From positions 223,815 to 238,162 of the forward strand of contig NW_019091441.1 in assembly GCF_001949145.1 (NCBI RefSeq): a DNA stretch of 14,348 bases, in the 5' to 3' direction. How positions within the stretch are numbered: position 1 is the stretch's first letter; every line of letters starts with the position of its first letter. The translations under genes and the position numbers were made by a program. The DNA is from Acanthaster planci. Its lineage: Eukaryota; Echinodermata; Asteroidea; Valvatida; Acanthasteridae. The notes beneath the pieces were generated by a model. That model did no database searches and was not told the DNA's origin. It worked only from the letters and a program-made list of their open reading frames with translations. This document shows positions 1-14,348 of this stretch, piece after piece.

Positions 1-48
1 TAATCCGATGGTGCACCCAGGATTTGAGGGGGCTCCAACTGGAATTTA

Positions 49-101
49 CCCCCCCCCCCAAAAAAAAAAGATGCACATGATGCTCAATCCGCCCCCCCCC
101 C
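49..101. repeat. Homopolymer runs C11-A10 and C10
   Basis: C at 49-59 is followed directly by A at 60-69, and a further run of ten C lies at 92-101. These are simple tracts with no coding meaning; run lengths may be unreliable in an assembly. Confidence 0.9.
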
Positions 102-1032
102 GTTTGTGCCACATGGGACTTGGATGTCCAGCTATATCAGATTTAGTATATAGTTTAAGATGTGGGTGCACATGTATTTTGTATTTTCAGTATTTGCGAA
201 GTTATTCCAAGTACCACATATTCCAAATTGTAATTTCACAGACGGGCGATTCAAACAGTAGCCTACATTATTTTCCAATCACAAAAGCGTCTTACACGTG
301 GCGAGATCTCTCACTTTACAAAATGAAATGCTACATGTTGGTGAACTTTAGAGTATTACCATTGTACAGTTTGGGATCAAATTGTTGTTGAGAATGGCAT
401 AAGCCCTTGTCGGCGAAAGTGGCTTAAAAGAATCATCCAATAAACGTCCACTATGAAAAATTTCAGGTCAAACCTTTTGTTTCCAATCTTTGCCCAGATC
501 TGTATCTAAAAACGCAAAGCAAATCAAAACTATATATTCTGGCAATGTAAAAGTTAATAGTTGAGCTGGAGAAAATGAAGCTAACGGTAATCAGCCTTCA
601 CAATGTAAATTAGATTGTTTATAAATGGATTTATGGGCCCAAAGCCGCGGCCCACATTCCAGGAAAAAAATACATTCGTTTTAGGGCGCACCACTGTCAC
701 TAATAAGAAGGTGCACTCAACCTCTTTGCAGCCAAGTCAAGCGTGTCGCGCTTTCAACACGAAAATGTAAGGAATTTGCAGAATTGATTCAACAAAGCAA
801 CCGAGCGACTTTTCATTTTGGCAACGTGAATGGTTTGCTCCACACCTTACACACATACAATCGTACACTTATGTATCTATGTACCAGTTATCTTTCAGTT
901 ATCAACTTTCAGTGCAATCAAACTTGCACTAAGGTAAGGATGGATTCGGACACTTCTCATGTTTAGTTAACTGGGGCCGGGGATAACTAAGTTTAGTAAC
1001 TTGTGAAAATACTCTTTTGGTGAAACTCTCTC
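102..1032. other. No recognisable gene
   Basis: AT-rich spacer. The open frames here (one beginning at position 8, another at 784-966) have no recognisable domain and unfavourable composition. No repeat or RNA gene seen. Confidence 0.6.
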
Positions 1033-1038
1033 TTTATT
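1033..1038 (-). promoter_or_regulatory. Possible poly(A) signal AATAAA for the left-hand minus-strand gene
   Basis: The plus strand reads tttatt here. It is placed plausibly for a transcript ending after the TAG at 1394-1396, but a six-base match alone is weak. Confidence 0.2.
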
Positions 1039-1393
1039 ATGCAATGCGGACAGAATTGTATATGAACATCTTACACCAGCGTTAATTCCTACCGTTGATG
1101 ACTTATTGGACTGTTTTAACGCCAACGGTTAAAAGAGGGAAAGATATATCCGAGTGAAACACTTGAATTTTGGAAACGGATTATATTCCAATAACGTTCC
1201 CTTTTGGCCATTACAAACTGTATAGCGAGGAAAGAGAGTTGAATGACCGTGGTGCAACAAGTTAAGATTTCCCAAAGTTGATATATGTTTACGGTGCAAT
1301 TCTAAAAAAAACTCATACAGGTTAGTACACATACATTTGCTCATGCAAATGCCTGTAGTTGGTTACTGCTTACACCTGAAGCATATACATGTA

Positions 1394-1603
1394 CTATGCC
1401 TTGTCAGAGCGAACAAAAGAGCAACTTTCAAGTACAATAAAAGGACCTTCAAATTCTCGTTCGCCGATAACAAAAATAAGTGGGTCGACCTTTTTCTGTG
1501 AAACATTGCTTTCGTCGGCATAATAATATATATGTATGATGGTGTTGCGTACAAAACTCCCTTCTGCGGTTTTCTCCATGCGTTCCCGGGGATCATAGAG
1601 GTG
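1394..1603 (-). CDS. Candidate terminal exon or coding fragment of an unidentified gene
   Basis: The minus-strand frame is open from just after a TGA (1604-1606) to TAG (1394-1396). Codon choice looks coding (GAC, GAA, GGC, GTC frequent), and the peptide (IHIYYYADESN, then DPLIFVIGEREFEGPF) has strand-like alternation unlike random translation. No convincing pyrimidine-tract acceptor is visible, so the left boundary of the exon is unknown. The best phase-matched AG for joining the exon at 2102-2442 (before TTTTGTACG) has a purine-rich upstream tract. An AATAAA lies about 356 nt downstream. It could also be a decayed exon. Confidence 0.35.
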   Translation of the reverse strand, partial: HLYDPRERMEKTAEGSFVRNTIIHIYYYADESNVSQKKVDPLIFVIGEREFEGPFIVLESCSFVRSDKA

Positions 1604-2101
1604 TCAGCAGGGACCAATCTTGCAGCTTGGTCGGTCCATTAGGGAAGGACCATAGTCGATGCATAATTCGATACAGTCATAGTCAAAATGGCAACATTGT
1701 TCAGGCCGTATCTATATCGAGTAACGATGGTTATGCGTTTGTGTAGCTAAGGTGATTGAATCTAGATAAGTGTGTACAGCCTGTATACCCGCATTTTTGC
1801 ACTGGTAGGATACTATACTGATGCCACTAAAATAAAATTCGGGCTTCCTTTATAACTGTGCTGACTTCAGTATTTTTCGCTTTTCACATAAGCCTACTAA
1901 TGACTGAATCGAGAAATTTCATGCTTGGATTGATCTATCTATTTCACATGACCCTAGATGCAAATACCAATTACAGCTTTTCTTACAACGGTAAAAATAT
2001 TAACCAAATGTTCAGAGATTATAGTGGAAACAACATTTTTATTCAATCATTTTGTCAAGTTGATCCAAAGCAATTGCTTATATTTTGTTTGTTTAGCTTA
2101 C

Positions 2102-2442
2102 CTATGAACAAGTGATAGTAGAATTAACTTCAGATAAGCTCCCGTAAATTCACTGTCTCCCAGGCATCCTGTATTGGTCTGACCATATCCATTGATGATG
2201 ATCATCTGCAGTCTCCGGAAATCTTCCTCTGTGATGCGGGTCCAAAAAAGCGTCATCATTTGATCGAAGACCGCGCCACCAGCCACGGTCTCGCTGCGTA
2301 GTTGGAACTGCGGAAAGCCGTCAGCCGCCGACTTGTTCTCATACACCTTCTGCCGAGTATCCTGTTGAGTCTCGGTGGTGGTCACGTGGATGTACAAAAC
2401 AAGAGGTAAAGAGTTGCCTCCGCTATGATTGCTCGTCGACAT
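2102..2442 (-). CDS. Candidate exon of an unidentified second gene, possibly the first coding exon (341 nt)
   Basis: The minus-strand frame opens at an ATG (MSTSNHSGG) with an in-frame TAG 18 nt upstream. It runs 113 codons with mixed, coding-like codon use and higher GC than its surroundings, then meets a very good donor (CATAG before gtaagc) just before the frame would stop. The middle reads LVLYIHVTTTETQQDT, and later TRITEEDFRRLQMIIINGYG, a plausible mix of beta strands and helix. If the ATG is not the start, tttcatcag immediately upstream could serve as an acceptor. I do not recognise the domain. The donor leaves two bases, so the next exon must begin with one. Confidence 0.5.
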
Positions 2443-2914
2443 TACTCCTGATGAAATCTAGTACAGATTTGAGAACAAGTTAACCCACCAGCTTCGTTTG
2501 GCACAACTTATGCTGCAGCTATGGAGAAACACACTGCGTGTGTCACGTACCGCAGTAGGCCCTCAAAGGATTTAGCCTTGTGTTGTAGAGCCTATAGTTT
2601 GGTTCTATAGACTTGCAGATTAGTCAGATGACTTCTATAAAAATGCGTCATGCTTGGCCAGCCAGCATTTTTAAGAGGATCTGAATGCAAAGCGTTCCGG
2701 TCTACTCACTGAAGGGAAAGGGGTTGTTCACGCTACCCCCAAGCACGCATAGACCGGACTTGAGACTTTAACACTTAAGTATGGATTCTGGCAAAGAGGT
2801 CTATTCATAACCTCGCCGATTCCCATGATTTTTTCATTCTTCATTTATAATAGTCGTAAGCTCGCGAACAATGAAAATTCATATCTTCACATAACGACAG
2901 ATTATTAGACTTAC

Positions 2915-3038
2915 TTTTGAAGTGTTTATGGGTCTTCTGGATGCATTCGTCGAGACATCTGAGTATATGTCAGTCGATAACCCCTTCACTTTACTGCTGC
3001 CTTCCAACACAACACAAAGGTTCACTCTGCCTTCGCTT
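2915..3038 (-). CDS. Candidate internal exon of an unidentified gene (124 nt)
   Basis: On the minus strand ggcattttcag precedes AAGCGAAGG, and TCAAAA precedes gtaagt. Only one of three frames is open, giving 41 codons (SEGRVNLCVVLEGSSKVKG and onward to NTSK) with 2/0 phase. Its end phase (0) does not fit the exon at 2102-2442, which would need phase 1 through its possible acceptor. Either another exon lies between, the two belong to different transcripts, or one is false. Confidence 0.35.
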
Positions 3039-3800
3039 CTGAAAATGCCTTGATGGAAAGGAAGCCACTCCCAAATCAAATGAGGGACCATTTACTACTT
3101 TACCTAAATGCAGGAAAAATAATGTTGCTTTATAAAAATATCATTTGATCAAATGTAATCGTGTAAATTTTGTTACGGAGACAGACGCCACCTATAACAC
3201 TCAGTGCACAAACCCTACGAGACTGGTCTAAAAAATTCTGTTTTCTAGATGAATACCTCAATATTGTCCTTGCTAAGTTTGATTTTTTAAAGGCACGTTA
3301 TTGCTTTCGGATGGTTAATCGGTCACTGCAGAAAGATTAGTGGCGTTTCCCCCTCAAGCTCAAATAGCTAGGCCACCGGGGAACAACTGCACCATACTTT
3401 CAGGTATAACGCCACATTCGTGCCAAGCGTTTAGATGTATATGTATGTGTTTGTTGAGCACGTTGTTTTGTATCAATGGCGTTTTCAGCTACTCAGGCTA
3501 TTGGTCGCCCATACAAGTTGTAGACAAAATGAGAATTGTCTAATAGCAAGGACGCATTAATCCAACGATGATCCGGAGTGGTAGGGCGTATAGATCGATA
3601 GGGATGGATTAGTGGATGGAAATTGGATTATTAAGTCAAAACAGAACAATGGGGTGAGTTTTATTGGACCATGTTGGACACCATGTTGATGGAAGATGCC
3701 TGTAGAAACTTGCAGAAATAGGCAGCACCCCATCCTGAACATGAAGTGTACCTAGGTACTTCACGAGTCCGTTACAAAGAAGCGATACATATATACGTAC

Positions 3801-3893
3801 GTTTGCACGGAGAAGTAACCCCGTCTGCAGCGATTTAGTCATTTGCCCATTTTCCACTCCGCCCACGGGCCACTTCCCTTCGCTATGTACCAT
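3801..3893 (-). CDS. Weak candidate first coding exon (31 codons)
   Basis: The minus-strand ATG starts MVHSEGKWPVGG and reads to RAN, directly before gtacgt, a possible donor. The stretch is GC-richer than its neighbourhood. Its end phase (0) does not match the start phase of the candidate exon at 2915-3038, and I cannot name a product. Reported because it sits in line with the other minus-strand exon candidates. Confidence 0.2.
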
Positions 3894-3899
3894 CGCGTG

Positions 3900-4908
3900 G
3901 TAATAATGCACACCCTAATTTCACAAGAGCGGGCCTGTGATTAACCATCAAATCACCGCATCTTTTAAACAGGTCTATTGCGTGCAATTTATTTGGATAC
4001 AACAATCGCAATTAGAGACCCAGACAATAAAAGTATGTAAATGGTTCATGAGTTCATGTTAGAACGCTGCAAAGTTTCCGAACTTGCACCGAGACCTCAT
4101 GAAAAAAAAACCAAAGCAGAAAATGCCCATACATGCATTAACACGACTCTCATTCTGTGAACTAACTTAAAACTGAAGTTTTAATCCTTTCAGGTCAATT
4201 TCGTACGGAAACGTATAAAGGCCACTTACAACAATTTTTTTTTCAAGTTACTACCTTGCCGCGGCAAGTTGTATGATCCTGCCGCGGCGTCAAATTGATA
4301 TCCCACCGTAGCGAATTCATGTATTTCAATACATGTAGTTTCATAAGTCCCATTCAGCGCACCATCGTTTTCAGATGTACTTTAAAGGGTGAAATGCAGT
4401 GAGATTTGGGTTTAGATATCTAATTGGTACAAAGGGGGATGTTACATTTAAAAAAGCTTGTTTTCCAACACAACAGAAAACAAAAGAAATCTTATTTTGT
4501 GGTGTGAATTTCCACATTCAGATGACGGGTAGACTGTTTTTTAATTCCTTCCTACATTTCCCAAGTACCAAACAGAAGCAAACGGACTTCAAAGCAATAC
4601 ACTTGAACTCTCAACAGTCGAATTAATTAATTTGTCGTACTTACATGGAGAACAAAAACAGTTTTACAAATGCAACGCATGAAATACACGTACCTCACAG
4701 CTTTGGACGCTCAAAGCATGTCAGGTTATACCGAGTACCCTAATCCCGCATGTAAGTTCACTGCACACATGCGCAAGTGTCGACCATGTTCAAAATGTTA
4801 AAATGAACCTCTCCAAATAAGCATTCGACCAAAATGTTGTTTTTGCCCTTTTCGGCGCCCTGCTCTGTATGGGCGGTTTTTGTCAAGTTATTGCATGGAT
4901 GTGAGATC
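3900..4908. other. Spacer with short palindromes, no gene seen
   Basis: It contains a 14-bp perfect palindrome around CCGCGG at 4255-4268, with a second copy of tgccgcggc about 20 bp on, and a small hairpin with 8-bp arms at 4318-4335. Open frames in the stretch lack coding character. Confidence 0.55.
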
Positions 4909-5015
4909 AAAAAGGGACACTAACACTTTTTTCATCAACTGGATTGCCGTCCCCAGACTCGAGCCTGGGGACGGCAATCCAGTTGATGAATAAAATGTGT
5001 ATTGGTGTCCCTTTT
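4909..5015. repeat. Foldback element with a 60-bp near-perfect palindrome
   Basis: Positions 4931-4956 and 4965-4990 are exact 26-nt inverted copies. The 8-nt centre is itself palindromic (CTCGAG) except for one A/C mismatch, so the whole 4931-4990 folds with a single mispair. The complementarity continues imperfectly outward: aaaagggacac at the left end pairs with gtgtccctttt at 5005-5015. The arms total about 50 nt. It could be a tiny MITE-like foldback, a transcribed hairpin or an assembly inversion; the sequence alone does not decide. Confidence 0.85.
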
Positions 5016-7062
5016 CACCTTTTTTTTCTGTTTGCGTGTTAAAATCTCCAAAATAACAGCAGATTTTAATGTTGCAATGATATCAACATTGAGGTTTGGT
5101 CTCAAATGGCACTGAGCACACATTGACTAAAAATATGCATGGCGTCACCATTTTTTTCGGCTGGGGTGGGGCAAACCGTCTAGTTAAACAATATTTAACT
5201 GCAAGAGGCGTCAATATTTTTTTTCTCGAGCTAATTGATAATTTTGATACTAATTCTTCTCTTCACTTCTTGTGCAGCTTTCCCTTTTATTAATTTGTTC
5301 AGGGTCCCCCTTCGCGGTGCTTACGTATTACTTGTATGAGTGTAAATGAAAATGCACGGGAATCCTTTCAACAGGCAGCCTACCAGGGAATTCTAACCCA
5401 CTTGCAAAGATGGAAATTCACACCCCTAACGAGATTTCTTTTGTGTGTGTGTGTTGGAAATCAAACTTTGTTGAAATACAAAATCTCCTTTTGTTTGAAG
5501 CAATCTGAGACCCAATTTCACGGCATTCCACCCTGGTGATTCATGATAGGATTTATGAAACTACTGAAATATTCGCAGCGGCGAGATGTCCATTTGACGG
5601 CTGATATGGCTGACAGAATGAAATGGAGTCTTTTCTTCCTCGTCATGAAATCAATCACAATGAAAACTGATTGATTCACTCTTAATCAACGTTCATTTCA
5701 AGAAAGAAAATTCAATGCATGAATTGAACTTTACACTGTAGTATGAATCAAACCGATGCCTCCAAATTGTCCACTAGCCCCGTCATCCCTATCAATGTCT
5801 CTGATTTAATAACTGATCTACTTGTCACCTGCATCAACGCTGTTGACTGCACTACATAGGACTGAAATGGGGAGGTGCTTATGGAAAAGTTAGGAGGAAA
5901 TGACGTCAATTTTTTTACTGAACACTTGCAAAAACAACAGCAACAAATGTATCAACAAAAAACTACAACCTGTCAAATGAATGACATTACATGTGAGACT
6001 ATTGCACAGTGTAGAACCATGATTGTGGATCGCAGTGTTCATGTCCATCATTACTGCAACTATCTCCTGTATAGGAGATATTACACAAATATCAACCCTT
6101 ACACAACTGTTTTAAGCAATACATTTCTGCAACATTACGTCAATAAAATGTACATACGGATGCATACATGTGCATCTATGTTTAAAATGAACATAGAACA
6201 AAACGAGAGTGTGTGCACCTTGACACAATAAATAATACTTTGCCAAAGCAGAATGCCTGACCATACTTAAAATATTAAAAGCAAAGGACCTCAGAATACA
6301 CAGAATCTCCTGTCACAAAAATCTAAGCAAACCGAATGTGCAAGTTCATATTACTAAAGTTATGTTGCATGTTTGAAGTAAGATTTGTTGTACCTTAAAA
6401 ATGAAAATAAAAGGCTTGAAATTTAAGTTTTAAGTTTGGAAAGTGAAAAAAGCTCAACATCTCCATACTCATACTTTGAACATACCTTGAACATAAAGGC
6501 CAGACCTCCATCTTCATGTCATCTAGACGAGATGATTGGCGGGGTGAAAGGGGTTTCATTTCCTCATTAAACCCCAAGTTACTTAAATTCTGCTTGAAGC
6601 AGAGAGTGTGGGTGCTTGCATGGCACTCCCCGGCTGTTTAGTCCAGCTATTAACTACACTTTGACTCTAGAAATGCTTCCTGACATTAAGTCTTAATCTG
6701 GATTTGGCTAGTTTCTGTGAATGACTTCTGGTTGCCTGATATAGTCAGCTTCCTGAAACATTGAGTCTGCATTATTCCTGTCTATTTGATGCACGATTAC
6801 GCAGGTTTGAATAAACCCCCCTTTTCTTGCTTTCCAGTGTAGTGAGGTGCAATTTGTTTAAAAACCTTTCAACAGACATGTCTTGTAGACTTGGGATGAG
6901 CACTGTTTCTATGTGTATGTTGTTTGGATTCATTGGGGTACTTTTAATTTTTACCCAGGGTATCAGATAATTTCAATCCCATGGGGATGACAAGAAAATC
7001 TCTACTGTACATAATACAAATAAGTGTGTGGATGTTTAGGAATTAATAAATACATATCCATA
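5016..7062. other. Intergenic stretch without recognisable gene
   Basis: AT-rich, with a short TG run near 5442-5454 and tiny palindromes (for example atctcctgtataggagat near 6063). The longest open frame (plus strand, 5875-6231) is rich in CAA, ACA and CAT codons with no domain and is taken as chance. No RNA gene seen. Confidence 0.55.
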
Positions 7063-7736
7063 TTTATTACATAAAAACCCTTCTTACCCTGTTCAAATGT
7101 TAACACAGAATACATGTACAATAGTTCACTGTGATATGCCTTTGTGGACAATAGCCAATCTAGACAAAATATACTGTACAATTTACTCTCTGACATACTA
7201 TTGCTTTTCAAGGAGACTCACAATAACCATGAAAAGAGGAATGCAAATGCAATTCTAACAGAGAGAATGCCAAGCACTGAATCAAGGTGGAAATATGGAT
7301 GGAAGTAATAACTCTGCAGTTTACAGCCCATGAAGAACAAACCCTTTACACAACACATCAAATCACACTTCTCTACCGAACTGAGAATATGATCAGTCAG
7401 TGTAATTGTGTCTTATAACAAGGATAGAGTAGACCTAATAAGCAAGCTTTTTCAACGTATTAAGTTAACAAAAAACCTGACCGCCCTTCTGGGCACGACA
7501 AAAGACCCAAAAACTGTCTCAGTAATGAGGAAAACAATAAATAAATTTTCTGTTAAAAGAAGAAAAGCTTCATAATATCTGGCTCTTCAATAACAGCAAT
7601 GTCTACAATCTTGGTTCATATAGTTTTTTTTTAATACTAGTAAACATACTGAACGTCAAAAACAATTTCAGAGATTTTAGATTGCATTTTGATCAATAAA
7701 TATAAATTTTGCAAGTTGATATTACATGGGAAGTTT
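7063..7736 (-). promoter_or_regulatory. Likely 3' UTR of the coiled-coil gene with two possible poly(A) signals
   Basis: Downstream of the stop on the minus strand the sequence is AT-rich and non-coding. There is an ATTAAA at 7630-7635, about 100 nt after the stop, and a canonical AATAAA at 7063-7068, about 670 nt after it. Either or both could define the 3' end. Such hexamers are common in AT-rich DNA, so the call is tentative. Confidence 0.35.
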
Positions 7737-13356
<5,620 letters not shown>

Positions 13357-14000
13357 CTATGAGGAAAAAAACACAAAGAACTGTCAATGATCCAACCCAG
13401 AAAAGAAAAGAACTCTAGTCGTACCAAGGAGACCATGGATAAAGTACAGCCCGACTGTTTCATGTATTTTAAGCCTTTCTTAGAACTATAGAGTCAAACT
13501 GGGTGAACCTAGCACCCTACACGTTTGTCGGATTCAGACCTATAAATCATGACTATTTCCTCATGTGGACACTTATGGCCTGGCTATTGTTCACTGATGT
13601 GGCAGTATTGTACTTGGTCTAGCCCAAGTCCCTGTAAAATCATAATAAACCCATCGCAAGTCATGTAGTATTAAGCCAAGTCACAAACTCAAATTAACTG
13701 TGACTGGTATCATTGTTCGCATTAATGACTAGTCATGTGAAATAATTTGTGACTATACTTGTGAAAAGACTTGCAATGGACTTGACTATACTGTATGTTG
13801 GTTAGAGAAGATGACGCCTAGTATCTGCTATTACTGAGGCTCCTGTGAGTGTTCTGTGATCATAGGCTCAGTAGGATGTATGGCCTAAATGCACAAGAAC
13901 CATATCAGTAGTGACAGAGAGAGACTAAACCAACTCTAGAATGCCTTGTCATATACTCAGTGCTCCTAATGTCAAAAATGGGAAGCACTTTATTGACTAA
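13357..14000. other. Region upstream of the first visible exon, no further exon found
   Basis: If the coiled-coil gene continues, this is intron. I see no minus-strand acceptor-frame-donor set that would end in phase 0. It holds the weak inverted repeat at 13652-13779. Confidence 0.5.
13652..13779. repeat. Imperfect inverted repeat rich in caagtc/gacttg words
   Basis: gcaagtc and agtcacaaa near 13655-13687 pair with tttgtgact and gacttgc near 13748-13775. Arms are about 35-40 nt with several mismatches. It may be a decayed foldback or a cluster of the repeated word aagtca in both orientations. Confidence 0.45.
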
Positions 14001-14114
14001 ATGGAAAAACATAACGATACAAGAACTTTCATAGCACAACAACTTTGATCAGATGCAACTACATGTGAAGTAGTTGTTGTTATGAAAGCTTTTGCAGTCT
14101 TTATGTTTTTCCAG
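14001..14114. repeat. Foldback hairpin directly abutting the minisatellite
   Basis: The left arm begins tggaaaaacataa (14002) and contains actttcat and acaacaact. The right arm, reversed, reads tggaaaaacataa, gctttcat and acaacaact (14072-14113). Arms are about 43 nt with few mismatches. An inner perfect 7-bp pair, caactac/gtagttg (14056-14062 and 14070-14076), offers an alternative fold. The right arm ends at the first base of the tandem array, suggesting one composite element. Confidence 0.75.
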
Positions 14115-14348
14115 TTACTCCCAACCCAAACACAGCTATTCGCATTTTTGCCATTCTTCCTACACAGAATGTCACATCCCTGAATTATTCCCAACCCAAA
14201 CACAGCTATCCACATTTTTGCCATTGTTCCTACACAGACTGTCACATCCCCAGTTACTCCCAACCCAAACACAGCTATTCGCATTTTTGCCATTCTTCCT
14301 ACACAGAATGTCACATCCCTGAATTATTCCCAACCCAAACACAGCTAT
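14112..14348. repeat. Minisatellite, alternating 70- and 69-bp units (139-bp period), truncated by window end
   Basis: The shared core ccaacccaaacacagctat recurs at 14121, 14191, 14260 and 14330. Units alternate between a form starting cagttactccc and one starting tgaattattccc. The second dimer (14251-14348) matches the first 98 bases of the first dimer exactly, while neighbouring monomers differ at several sites. That is a higher-order dimeric repeat. Both strands stay open through it by chance, and 70/69-bp units do not hold one frame. Confidence 0.9.

Noticed and set aside
8-391. Plus-strand 127-codon open frame at the left edge
   Set aside because: It runs through poly-C and poly-A tracts that translate to Pro and Lys runs; not gene-like.
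2698-2757. Inverted pair ccggtcta/tagaccgg
   Set aside because: Arms of only 8 bp about 45 bp apart are expected by chance in a window this size.
2711-2790. Possible minus-strand exon between acceptor-like tttgccag and donor-like gtgagt
   Set aside because: All three frames contain a stop before the donor.
5875-6231. Plus-strand 118-codon open frame
   Set aside because: Composition is dominated by simple AT-rich codons with Gln/Thr/His runs; no domain and no supporting splice sites.
13997-14322. Overlapping open frames on both strands over the tandem repeat
   Set aside because: They arise because the repeat units lack stops; unit length is not a multiple of three and the reading frame shifts from unit to unit.
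14112-14348. Regular repeats resembling a CRISPR array
   Set aside because: The whole 69-70-bp unit repeats with no variable spacers, and the context is eukaryotic; this is a minisatellite.

Overview
The window looks like nuclear DNA from an invertebrate animal, probably marine (lophotrochozoan or invertebrate deuterostome). Coding sequence is sparse and split into short exons with GT-AG introns of 0.5-1.6 kb. The spacer is AT-rich and holds foldback elements, a minisatellite and many catgtacatg-like words. I see no bacterial operon, Shine-Dalgarno site, tRNA, rRNA or CRISPR array. The phylum is inference.

Right half (about 7.0-13.4 kb), minus strand: the best-supported content is the 3' part of one gene. 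Five exons (13272-13356, 11495-11639, 10043-10122, 9288-9556, 7737-8402) can be joined by hand. Every junction is GT-AG, every phase agrees (0/1, 1/2, 2/1, 1/0, 0), and the result is an uninterrupted 414-residue C-terminal sequence ending in TAA. It encodes a short basic segment, a coiled coil of about 45 residues ending in SGLW, and a long disordered Ser/Asp/Glu-rich tail that contains a duplicated ASSTxDDSN motif. I do not recognise the family. The start of the gene lies beyond the right edge or in exons I could not find.

Left half (about 1.0-3.9 kb), minus strand: several exon-like open stretches have good splice sites or coding-like codon use (3801-3893, 2915-3038, 2102-2442, 1394-1603). 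They may belong to one or more other genes, but adjacent phases do not join, so each is reported as tentative. The stretch from 3.9 to 7.0 kb shows no gene.

Repeats: a near-perfect 60-bp palindrome inside a longer foldback (4909-5015); a MITE-like element of about 355 bp with 70-84-bp terminal inverted repeats and two internal nested hairpins (12086-12440), inside an intron of the coiled-coil gene; a weaker inverted repeat (13652-13779); and, at the right edge, a foldback (14001-14114) abutting a minisatellite of alternating 70/69-bp units (139-bp higher-order period) that runs off the window. I found no evidence of a novel multi-gene system. The most notable items are the unplaced coiled-coil gene and the structured repeats.
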